DNA of 6,234 nt from Gammaproteobacteria bacterium. Its GTDB lineage: Bacteria; Pseudomonadota; Gammaproteobacteria; Nitrosococcales; Methylophagaceae. Below are positions 1 to 5,748 of the stretch, piece after piece. A model generated the notes under the pieces. It was not told where the DNA came from. It did not search any database and worked only from the letters and a program-made list of their open reading frames with translations. Position 1 is the stretch's first letter. Each line of letters opens with the position of its first letter. The translations under genes and the position numbers were made by a program. The stretch spans positions 1-6,234 of the forward strand of contig QNEY01000111.1 in the NCBI GenBank assembly GCA_003645385.1, given 5' to 3'.

Positions 1-183
1 CGTAATTGGAAAACAGCAGGTAGGAAACCTGTGAAGAATGTTGATTTGTGGAAGCGAATGGAACAGGCTGCCCAAGCACATGAATTAGAGTGGGAATGGG
101 TCCGAGGACATCAGGGCCACCCTGAAAATGAACGTGCTGATCAGTTAGCAGTAGCAGCTCGTGATGAAGCTGCACAAAATTGA
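1..183 (+). CDS. rnhA: Ribonuclease HI, C-terminal part (5' end outside window)
   Basis: The 60 visible residues are the C-terminal part of RNase HI, which cleaves the RNA strand of RNA-DNA hybrids in the cytoplasm (Okazaki primers, R-loops). The reading frame is open from the left edge to TGA at 181-183. Recognisable stretches are WKTAGRKPVKNVDLW (basic/handle region) and WEWVRGHQGHPENERADQLA, nearly the same as the E. coli protein. The visible catalytic residues are the His equivalent to E. coli H124 (codon 109-111) and the Asp equivalent to D134 (codon 139-141); the other three acidic residues lie upstream of the window. The tail after the last helix is short (DEAAQN), shorter than in E. 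coli. dnaQ follows 13 bases later on the same strand, so co-transcription is likely. Identification is firm; only the missing 5' end is uncertain. Confidence 0.95.
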   Translation, partial: RNWKTAGRKPVKNVDLWKRMEQAAQAHELEWEWVRGHQGHPENERADQLAVAARDEAAQN

Positions 184-196
184 TATGGAGTAGAGT

Positions 197-940
197 GTGG
201 CAGAGCAACAAAAAAAACGTCAGGTAGTATTGGACACGGAAACCACGGGTTTAAGCACTGCTGACGATCATCGTATTATTGAAATAGGTTGTGTTGAACT
301 GATCAATCGTCGATTGACTGGCGAAACATTCCATCAATATATTAATCCGGAGCGAGAAATTGATGCCGGTGCGATGGAAGTACATGGCATTACTCCAGAG
401 TTTCTAGCTGACAAACCAAAATTCACAGATGTTGTAGCTGATTTTATGCGATTTATCGAGGGTGCAGAACTCATCATTCATAATGCTGCATTTGATGTTG
501 GATTCCTTAACCATGAGTTAGCAAAGATAAAATTAGAAGAGCGTCGAATTAAAGACGTAAGTACAATTTTGGATACACTCAAATTAGCACGTGATAAACA
601 TCCTGGTCAGAAAAACAGCCTTGATGCTTTATGTCGACGTTATGATATTGATAACTCAAACCGTGAATTACACGGTGCTTTACTCGATTCCGAAATTTTA
701 GCTGACGTTTATTTGGCGATGACTGGTGGGCAAGTTAGTTTGTCTTTGGTCAATGAAGAATATAGTACTGACACTCAGAACAATGCAGCATCAGCAAATA
801 AAAAACAAAAGAAACGTGGTCCATTACGTGTTATTAAGGCAAGTCATGAAGAATTAGTTGCTCATGAAGAAAATTTAAAACGGTTGGATAAAGCTAGTGA
901 TGGTCACTGTGTGTGGTTAAAAAATAGCGATCAAACTTGA
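197..940 (+). CDS. dnaQ: DNA polymerase III epsilon subunit, 3'-5' proofreading exonuclease
   Basis: This is the proofreading subunit of the replicative polymerase core (alpha-epsilon-theta), which removes misincorporated 3' nucleotides. The 247 residues match the usual length (243 in E. coli). The DEDDh exonuclease domain covers about residues 8-175: Exo I LDTETTG (D13, E15), Exo II HNAAFDVGF (D100), Exo III HGALLDSE (H159, D164). All five catalytic residues are present. GQVSLSL at 178-184 fits a beta-clamp binding motif, as in E. coli. A polar K/Q-rich linker (about 186-208) leads to the C-terminal segment that binds alpha, ending in GHCVW plus a short extra tail. The start is GTG: an in-frame TAG at 191-193 excludes anything further upstream, the next Met (residue 60) would lose Exo I, and GGAG at 187-190 lies 6 bases before it. 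Its stop codon lies inside the -35 box of the grpE promoter. Confidence 0.97.
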   Translation: MAEQQKKRQVVLDTETTGLSTADDHRIIEIGCVELINRRLTGETFHQYINPEREIDAGAMEVHGITPEFLADKPKFTDVVADFMRFIEGAELIIHNAAFDVGFLNHELAKIKLEERRIKDVSTILDTLKLARDKHPGQKNSLDALCRRYDIDNSNRELHGALLDSEILADVYLAMTGGQVSLSLVNEEYSTDTQNNAASANKKQKKRGPLRVIKASHEELVAHEENLKRLDKASDGHCVWLKNSDQT

Positions 941-963
941 AATTGATTTTTTTGTCCCCAAAT
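936..963 (+). promoter_or_regulatory. Sigma-32 (RpoH) heat-shock promoter of grpE
   Basis: The -35 box CTTGAA (936-941) and the -10 box CCCCAAAT (956-963) are separated by 14 bases, very close to the E. coli sigma-32 consensus (CTTGAA, 13-17 bases, CCCCATnT). The predicted start of transcription is about 967-970, giving a leader of roughly 30 bases before grpE. The -35 box overlaps the last codons of dnaQ, including its TGA at 938-940. The spacer carries seven T in a row (947-953). The assignment rests on the motif match and on grpE being a classic sigma-32 target; transcription itself is inferred. Confidence 0.85.
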
Positions 964-968
964 AACGG

Positions 969-984
969 TTTGTAAATTTACAAA
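969..984. repeat. Perfect 16-bp palindrome at the predicted grpE transcription start
   Basis: TTTGTAAATTTACAAA reads the same on both strands. It begins at or just after the predicted start site of the sigma-32 promoter and ends 15 bases before the grpE ATG. As DNA it could be a dimeric repressor operator blocking the start site. As RNA it could form a 6-bp hairpin with an AATT loop at the very 5' end of the heat-shock transcript. I do not recognise it as the site of a particular regulator, and it is not CIRCE. The palindrome is certain; its function is not. Confidence 0.5.
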
Positions 985-999
985 TATGGACTTGGGATT

Positions 1000-1530
1000 A
1001 TGAGTAACGAAGAAATCAACAATATTGAAGATGAAAACCTTGAGCCAGAGGTTGAAGTAGAGATCAACGAAGATCCAGCAGCGTTGCTGGAAGATGCTCG
1101 CAATAAAGCCGACGAACACTGGAATGAGTTATTACGAGCTAAAGCGGATATGGAAAATCTACGCCGCCGCCAAGCACGTGATCTGGAAAATGCTCACAAA
1201 CATGCCTTAGATAAGTTCGTAGCAGAATTACTGCCGATTTATGACAGCATGGAGTTAGGCTTAAATGCTGCAAATGGTGAAGAAGCTTCGATAGAAGCGG
1301 TACGTGAAGGTTTGGAAATGACGATGAAGATGTTCTTATCTTCAATCAGCAAGTTTGGTCTTGAGCAAGTTAATCCTGAAGGTGAAACATTCGACCCTGA
1401 ATTACATCAAGCAATGGCGATGCAGGAAGTCGAAGGTGTTGAAGCAAATCAGGTATTGACCGTCGCTCAAAAAGGCTATCAATTTAATGGTCGTCTATTA
1501 CGTCCAGCAATGGTTGTTGTTTCACAATAA
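1000..1530 (+). CDS. grpE: GrpE, nucleotide exchange factor of DnaK
   Basis: GrpE is a cytoplasmic dimer that releases ADP from DnaK and so resets its substrate cycle. The protein has 176 residues (197 in E. coli; the acidic N-terminus varies). In order: a disordered acidic N-terminus (1-28), a long charged helix suited to the coiled-coil dimer stalk (about 30-75, with ADMENLRRR), a helical bundle region (about 76-120), and the C-terminal beta domain that contacts the DnaK nucleotide-binding domain (about 121-176). The family signature is clear: FDPELHQAM (131-139) and GYQFNGRLLRPAMVVV (159-174). The ATG start has GGA (988-990) 9 bases upstream and GGGA (994-997) only 2 bases away, so the ribosome site is modest. 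It is read from its own sigma-32 promoter and separated from dnaK by a repeat element and a second promoter. Confidence 0.97.
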   Translation: MSNEEINNIEDENLEPEVEVEINEDPAALLEDARNKADEHWNELLRAKADMENLRRRQARDLENAHKHALDKFVAELLPIYDSMELGLNAANGEEASIEAVREGLEMTMKMFLSSISKFGLEQVNPEGETFDPELHQAMAMQEVEGVEANQVLTVAQKGYQFNGRLLRPAMVVVSQ

Positions 1531-1542
1531 TTTAAAAACAAT

Positions 1543-1633
1543 CCGTCATTCCCGCATGTATTTAGCGGGAGTCCAACGGTAGTGAATATTTATACTACCC
1601 ATGGATCCCCGATAAAAGATCATTGAGGATGAC
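1543..1633. repeat. MITE/REP-like inverted-repeat element between grpE and dnaK
   Basis: A ~90-base non-coding element begins CCGTCATTCCCGC and ends GAGGATGAC, with GTCAT (1545-1549) and ATGAC (1629-1633) as terminal inverted repeats. Inside are three hairpins: TCCCGC/GCGGGA (1550-1555 with 1565-1570), GGTAGT/ACTACC (1578-1583 with 1594-1599), and a degenerate ATCCCCGAT/ATTGAGGAT (1605-1613 with 1622-1630; one G-T wobble and one mismatch). Ends of the GTCATTCCCGC type are common in dispersed small repeats of proteobacteria. No T-run follows any stem, so none is a typical intrinsic terminator, and I see no target-site duplication. Decay of the right arm suggests an old insertion. Membership of a family needs other copies in the genome. 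Confidence 0.6.
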
Positions 1634-1693
1634 AAAAGAAGCAAAGCTTAAAGAATAGAAATTATATAAGAAACAATAAAGTGGCGATGTGGG

Positions 1694-1721
1694 CTTGAAA
1701 TATCTTTTTCGCCCCCCACTT
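1694..1721 (+). promoter_or_regulatory. Sigma-32 (RpoH) heat-shock promoter of dnaK
   Basis: The -35 box CTTGAAA starts at 1694 and the -10 box CCCCACTT covers 1714-1721. The gap between CTTGAA and CCCC is 14 bases, the same as at grpE. The predicted start is about 1725-1728, giving a leader of around 50 bases. The -10 box sits at the end of a run of six C (1712-1717). The elements lie within an interrupted inverted repeat: AGTGGCGA (1680-1687) and TCGC...CCACT (1709-1720). Transcription is inferred from the motif and from the identity of the gene. Confidence 0.87.
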
Positions 1722-1732
1722 AATTATCAACG

Positions 1733-1747
1733 GCTGGTGTAACCAGC
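1733..1747 (+). promoter_or_regulatory. Stem-loop in the dnaK 5' leader
   Basis: GCTGGT (1733-1738) and ACCAGC (1742-1747) form a perfect 6-bp stem with a GTA loop. It would start about 6-8 bases from the 5' end of the predicted sigma-32 transcript and lies 18 bases upstream of the GGAG ribosome site (1766-1769). The sequence after it is A/T mixed with no T-run, so it is not a terminator. A 5' hairpin here could stabilise the mRNA; that role is inference. Confidence 0.5.
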
Positions 1748-1776
1748 AAAAATTTTAAGAAAGATGGAGATTTATT

Positions 1777-3690
1777 ATGGGTAAAATTATTGGTATTGAT
1801 TTAGGAACGACAAATTCCTGTGTTGCAGTATTGGAAGATGGCACTTCTCGTGTAATTGAAAACAGTGAAGGTGATCGTACGACACCATCAATTGTCGCTT
1901 TTACTAAAGATGACGAAGTATTGGTGGGTCAATCAGCTAAGCGCCAATCAGTTACTAATCCTAAAAATACTTTGTTCGCAATCAAGCGTTTGATTGGTCG
2001 CAAATTTAAAGATGATGTTGTGCAACGTGATATTGACATGGTGCCTTACACCATTGCTGAAGCAGATAATGGTGATGCATGGGTTCAAGCTAACGATAAA
2101 AAAATGGCGCCACCAGAGATTTCTGCACGTGTTTTGATGAAAATGAAAAAAACAGCAGAAGAATTTTTGGGTGAAGAAGTAACAGAGGCGGTGGTTACAG
2201 TTCCTGCTTACTTCAACGACTCTCAACGTCAAGCGACTAAAGATGCCGGTAAAATTGCGGGTCTGGAAGTTAAACGTATTATCAATGAGCCCACGGCAGC
2301 AGCATTAGCTTATGGTATGGATAAAAAACGTGGTGACTCAACCATCGTAGTTTATGACCTTGGTGGTGGTACTTTTGACATATCTGTTATTGAAATTGCC
2401 GATATCGAAGGTGAACATCAGTTTGAGGTGTTATCAACACATGGTGACACATTCCTTGGTGGTGAAGACTTTGACCAACGCATCATCGAGCATTTAGTTG
2501 CTGAATTCAAGAAAGATCAAGGTGTTGATTTATCAAAAGATCCTTTGGCATTACAACGTCTAAAAGATGCTGCTGAAAAAGCAAAAATCGAGCTTTCTTC
2601 AAGTCAACAAACAGATATTAACTTACCTTATGTGACTGCAGATGCCTCTGGTCCTAAACATTTGGAACTTCGTTTAACACGTGCCAAACTAGAATCATTG
2701 GTTGAAGATTTGGTTGAACGTACCGTAGCACCTTGTAAAACAGCTATCAAAGATGCCGGATTATCTCTTGCAGATATTGATGATGTTATCTTGGTTGGTG
2801 GTCAAACACGTATGCCTATGGTTCAAGAAGCAGTAAAAGAGCTGTTTGGCAAAGAGCCTCGTAAAGATGTAAACCCTGATGAAGCGGTTGCTTCTGGTGC
2901 AGCAATTCAAGCTGCAGTATTGGCAGGTGATGTTAAAGATGTATTGTTACTTGATGTAACTCCATTGAGCTTAGGTATAGAAACAATGGGTGGTGTAATG
3001 ACCAAGTTGGTTGAGAAAAATACCACAATTCCTACTAAAGCGAACCAAACATTTTCAACAGCTGATGATAATCAACCTGCAGTAACGATTCATGTGCTAC
3101 AAGGTGAACGTGAAGTTGCATCGGGTAACAAATCTCTAGGTCGTTTTGACTTGGCTGATATTCCACCGGCACCACGTGGACAACCACAAATCGAAGTCAC
3201 ATTTGATATTGACGCTAACGGTATTTTGAATGTATCGGCTAAAGATAAAGTCACTGGCAAAGAACAATCTATCGTGATTAAAGCGTCTAGTGGATTGTCT
3301 GATGAAGAAGTTGAGAAAATGGTTCAAGATGCTGAAGCTCATGCTGATGAAGATCGTAAGTTCCACGAGCTTGTTACTGTGCGTAACCAAGCTGATGCCT
3401 TAATTCATTCAACTAAGAAATCAATTACCGATTTAGGTGATAAATTGGATGCTGATGAAAAAGTGAAAATTGAAGCAGCAGTTGAAGCATTAGAAGACGC
3501 GGTGAAAGGTGAAGATAAAGATGATATCGAAGCTAAAACAACTGCTTTGACTGAAGCATCAGGAGACTTAGCAGAAAAAGCTTATGCTGAAAATGCAGAA
3601 GCAGGAGCTACACCAGAAGAAGCTTCTGCAGAAGCAGCAGATGATGTTGTTGACGCTGAGTTTGAAGAGGTTGATGACGACAAAAAATAA
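1777..3690 (+). CDS. dnaK: DnaK, Hsp70 molecular chaperone
   Basis: DnaK is the cytoplasmic Hsp70, an ATP-driven chaperone that binds exposed hydrophobic peptides and works with DnaJ and GrpE. The length is 637 residues (638 in E. coli), and the numbering coincides through most of the protein. The nucleotide-binding domain (1-387) has GIDLGTTNS (6-14), catalytic K70, IINEPTAAALAYG (168-180, E171), DLGGGTFD (194-201, T199) and ILVGGQTRMP (338-347). The inter-domain linker is VLLLD (389-393). The substrate-binding beta domain (about 394-505) keeps TPLSLGIETMGGVM, with arch residues M404 and A429 to V436 in the expected places. A helical lid and a disordered acidic tail end in DAEFEEVDDDKK, the bacterial C-terminal signature. 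The ATG has GGAG 7 bases upstream. The gene is read from its own sigma-32 promoter and followed by a strong terminator. Nothing is missing. Confidence 0.99.
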   Translation: MGKIIGIDLGTTNSCVAVLEDGTSRVIENSEGDRTTPSIVAFTKDDEVLVGQSAKRQSVTNPKNTLFAIKRLIGRKFKDDVVQRDIDMVPYTIAEADNGDAWVQANDKKMAPPEISARVLMKMKKTAEEFLGEEVTEAVVTVPAYFNDSQRQATKDAGKIAGLEVKRIINEPTAAALAYGMDKKRGDSTIVVYDLGGGTFDISVIEIADIEGEHQFEVLSTHGDTFLGGEDFDQRIIEHLVAEFKKDQGVDLSKDPLALQRLKDAAEKAKIELSSSQQTDINLPYVTADASGPKHLELRLTRAKLESLVEDLVERTVAPCKTAIKDAGLSLADIDDVILVGGQTRMPMVQEAVKELFGKEPRKDVNPDEAVASGAAIQAAVLAGDVKDVLLLDVTPLSLGIETMGGVMTKLVEKNTTIPTKANQTFSTADDNQPAVTIHVLQGEREVASGNKSLGRFDLADIPPAPRGQPQIEVTFDIDANGILNVSAKDKVTGKEQSIVIKASSGLSDEEVEKMVQDAEAHADEDRKFHELVTVRNQADALIHSTKKSITDLGDKLDADEKVKIEAAVEALEDAVKGEDKDDIEAKTTALTEASGDLAEKAYAENAEAGATPEEASAEAADDVVDAEFEEVDDDKK

Positions 3691-3717
3691 TCAACATAAA
3701 AGATTATTGTAAACGAG

Positions 3718-3750
3718 CAGGCGTAGGATTTTCCTACGCCTGTTTTGTTG
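3718..3750 (+). terminator. Rho-independent terminator (or attenuator) between dnaK and dnaJ
   Basis: CAGGCGTAGGA (3718-3728) and TCCTACGCCTG (3732-3742) form a perfect 11-bp, GC-rich stem with a TTT loop, followed directly by TTTTGTTG. It lies 28 bases after the dnaK stop and 38 bases before the dnaJ start. It should stop much of the transcription from the dnaK promoter. As I find no convincing separate promoter for dnaJ, read-through is the likely route to dnaJ, with a lower DnaJ than DnaK yield. The extent of read-through cannot be judged from sequence. Confidence 0.88.
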
Positions 3751-3787
3751 TATTTGAAGCTTATAAAAATTTAGGTAGATAGTAGTA

Positions 3788-4891
3788 ATGGCCAAACAAG
3801 ATTTTTACGAAACATTGGGTGTTTCACGAACAGCGACTGAGGCTGAAATTAAAAAAGCCTATCGTCGTATGGCGATGAAATATCATCCTGATCGTAATCC
3901 AGATAATGCTGATGCCGAGGCACATTTCAAAGAGGCTAAAGAAGCCTACGAAATTTTGTCAGATGCACAAAAACGTGCGGCCTATGATCAGTTTGGCCAT
4001 GCTGGTGTTGATCAATCTGCTGGCGGCCATGGTGCTGGCGGATTCAGTGATATCTTTGGTGATGTCTTTAGCGATATCTTTGGTGCAGCAGGTGGTGGTA
4101 GACAAAACTATCGTGGAGCTGATTTACGTTATCACCTAGATCTTTCATTAGAAGATGCTGTAGCAGGAACAACTGAAAAAATCCGTATTCCAGTCAATGT
4201 GGACTGTAAGACGTGTGATGGTAGTGGGGCCAAGAAAGGTACACAGCCAGTAACATGTACTACCTGTGGTGGTCATGGCCAAGTGCGTATGCAACAAGGC
4301 TTTTTCCAAGTACAGCAGCCATGTCCACATTGTCATGGCACCGGTAAGATGATTAAAGAGCCTTGTACAGATTGTCATGGTGAGGGTCAAATTCGAGAAC
4401 ATAAAACCTTATCAGTTAAAGTGCCGGCAGGGGTTGATACTGGTGATAGAATTAGACTTGCTGGTGAAGGTGAAGCCGGAACTAGTGGTGCAGAGTCTGG
4501 TGACTTGTATGTCGAAGTTCAAGTAAAACGACATGAAGTATTTTCACGGGACGGTAGTAATCTGTATTGTGAAATGCCGATTGGATTTGTCACTGCATCT
4601 TTAGGTGGTGAGTTAGAAGTCCCTACTTTAAAAGGCAAAGCCAGTCTTAAGATACCTGAGGGTACACAAACAGGTCAGCAATTCCGCCTTCGTGGTAAAG
4701 GTGTAAAATCTGTACGTGGTGGTGCTATTGGTGATTTAATGTGCAGAGTAACCGTAGAAACACCGGTTAAATTATCCAAAAAGCAAAAAGAGATACTGCA
4801 AGAATTTGATCAAACTTTAGAAGGTAGTCGCAGTAAACATAGCCCAAAACATAGTTCATGGTTGGATGCGGTCAAAAAATTCTTTGATTAA
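3788..4891 (+). CDS. dnaJ: DnaJ, Hsp40 co-chaperone of DnaK
   Basis: DnaJ delivers unfolded proteins to DnaK and stimulates its ATPase. The 367 residues form a complete class A (type I) J protein. The J domain (about 4-70) carries HPD at 33-35. A short G/F-rich region (about 75-105) contains DIFGDVFSDIFG, encoded partly by a 13-base direct repeat (4049-4061 and 4073-4085); this motif is also known in E. coli DnaJ. The zinc domain has four CxxC(x)GxG units with Cys at 140/143, 157/160, 179/182 and 193/196, all intact. The C-terminal substrate-binding domains follow (about 205-330), then a lysine-rich end. The start is the canonical MAKQDFYETLGV. The ribosome site is weak (AGG at 3773-3775, 12 bases from ATG), which, with the upstream terminator, suggests lower expression than dnaK. 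Confidence 0.98.
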   Translation: MAKQDFYETLGVSRTATEAEIKKAYRRMAMKYHPDRNPDNADAEAHFKEAKEAYEILSDAQKRAAYDQFGHAGVDQSAGGHGAGGFSDIFGDVFSDIFGAAGGGRQNYRGADLRYHLDLSLEDAVAGTTEKIRIPVNVDCKTCDGSGAKKGTQPVTCTTCGGHGQVRMQQGFFQVQQPCPHCHGTGKMIKEPCTDCHGEGQIREHKTLSVKVPAGVDTGDRIRLAGEGEAGTSGAESGDLYVEVQVKRHEVFSRDGSNLYCEMPIGFVTASLGGELEVPTLKGKASLKIPEGTQTGQQFRLRGKGVKSVRGGAIGDLMCRVTVETPVKLSKKQKEILQEFDQTLEGSRSKHSPKHSSWLDAVKKFFD

Positions 4892-4927
4892 GTTTAGTCT
4901 TAATATTGATATAAAAAGGGTATAACA

Positions 4928-5737
4928 ATGGCAACACGTATAGCAATAAATGGTGCGGCTGGTCGTATGGGACGCTGTTTAATACAAGCTGTTGAGCAAA
5001 CAGATGGCTTGGAGCTTAGTGCTGCAATTGATCGTGCAGATTCCAGTTTACTGGGTGCAGATGCTGGTGAGTTGGCAGGTGTTGGCAAGTTAGGTATTGC
5101 TATAACCGCTGATGTTGAAGCTGCTACAGCTGGTTCGGATGTCATTATTGACTTTACCTTGCCAGAAGTAACAATGGCATTAGTGCCATATTGTGTTGCC
5201 AACCAATGCCGATTGGTGATTGGTACTACGGGGTTTACAGCAGAGCAAAAAGAAGAAATTGAGCAATCTTCACAACAGCTTGCAATGTTAATGGCACCAA
5301 ATATGAGTGTGGGTGTTAACTTATCACTTAAATTATTGGATATTGCTGCCCGTGTATTAGGCAATGATGTTGATATTGAAATAGTAGAAGCCCATCATCG
5401 CCATAAAGTCGATGCACCATCAGGTACGGCATTACGTATGGGTGAAGTGGTTGCTGATGCTCTAGGTCGAGATCTTAAAACCTGTGCAGTATACGGTCGT
5501 GAAGGTCGTACTGGTGAACGTGACCGCAACACTATCGGTTTTGCTACTGTTCGTGCAGGGGATATTGTTGGCGATCACACGGTGATGTTTGCTGCTGAAG
5601 GAGAGCGGGTTGAAATTACCCACAAAGCATCAAGCCGAATGACTTTTGCATTAGGCGCAATGCGTGCATCAAGTTGGTTGATGACTCATCAAGCTGGTTT
5701 ATACGATATGCAGGATGTTTTAGACCTGCGGGGATAA
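4928..5737 (+). CDS. dapB: 4-hydroxy-tetrahydrodipicolinate reductase
   Basis: DapB reduces the DapA product with NAD(P)H to tetrahydrodipicolinate, a step toward meso-diaminopimelate (peptidoglycan) and lysine, in the cytoplasm. It has 269 residues (273 in E. coli). The N-terminal Rossmann domain shows the nucleotide-binding loop NGAAGRMG (8-15) and D35-R36 at the position that contacts the cofactor ribose or phosphate. VIGTTGF (97-103) and APNMSVGVN (123-131) precede the catalytic and substrate region EAHHRHKVDAPSGTAL (154-169), which contains H156, H157, K160, G166 and T167. GDHTVMF and ITHKASSR are family-typical. The ATG has AAGGG (4916-4920) with 7 bases spacing. dnaJ ends 36 bases upstream with no strong terminator between, so shared transcription is plausible. 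The following gene is convergent. In pseudomonads carA usually follows dapB; here it does not. Confidence 0.98.
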   Translation: MATRIAINGAAGRMGRCLIQAVEQTDGLELSAAIDRADSSLLGADAGELAGVGKLGIAITADVEAATAGSDVIIDFTLPEVTMALVPYCVANQCRLVIGTTGFTAEQKEEIEQSSQQLAMLMAPNMSVGVNLSLKLLDIAARVLGNDVDIEIVEAHHRHKVDAPSGTALRMGEVVADALGRDLKTCAVYGREGRTGERDRNTIGFATVRAGDIVGDHTVMFAAEGERVEITHKASSRMTFALGAMRASSWLMTHQAGLYDMQDVLDLRG

Positions 5738-5748
5738 TTGCATTTCAA

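Noticed and set aside
185..193. ATG GAG TAG mini-frame just before dnaQ
   Set aside because: Two codons only; its GGAG is simply the dnaQ ribosome site.
930..953. Intrinsic terminator after dnaQ (ATCAA/TTGAT plus seven T)
   Set aside because: The stem has 5 pairs with a single G-C and an 8-base loop, too weak to list as a terminator, although the T-run is real.
941..1776. CIRCE (HrcA) operator in the grpE or dnaK upstream regions
   Set aside because: No TTAGCACTC/GAGTGCTAA pair, exact or close, is present.
3762..3767. TATAAA as a -10 box of a separate dnaJ promoter
   Set aside because: No acceptable -35 box at 16-18 bases upstream and no TG extension; a TTTGAA at 3753 has no matching C-rich -10 box.
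4049..4085. 13-base direct repeat GATATCTTTGGTG in dnaJ as a mobile or regulatory repeat
   Set aside because: It encodes the conserved DIFG...DIFG of the DnaJ G/F region, so protein constraint explains it.
4887..4904. Hairpin ATTAAG/CTTAAT over the dnaJ stop as a terminator
   Set aside because: Six mostly A-T pairs and no following T-run.
4907..4915. Extended -10 TGATATAAA before dapB
   Set aside because: Transcription would start about 4922, after the AAGGG ribosome site at 4916-4920, and no -35 box is present.
4900..5364. Open frame of about 154 codons on the - strand, antisense to dapB
   Set aside because: It lies fully opposite a confidently identified dapB, has Ser/Ala/Ile-rich composition typical of a mirrored frame, and shows no family motif. 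The other open frames opposite grpE, dnaK and dnaJ, and the one in a second + frame of dnaJ, fail for the same reason.
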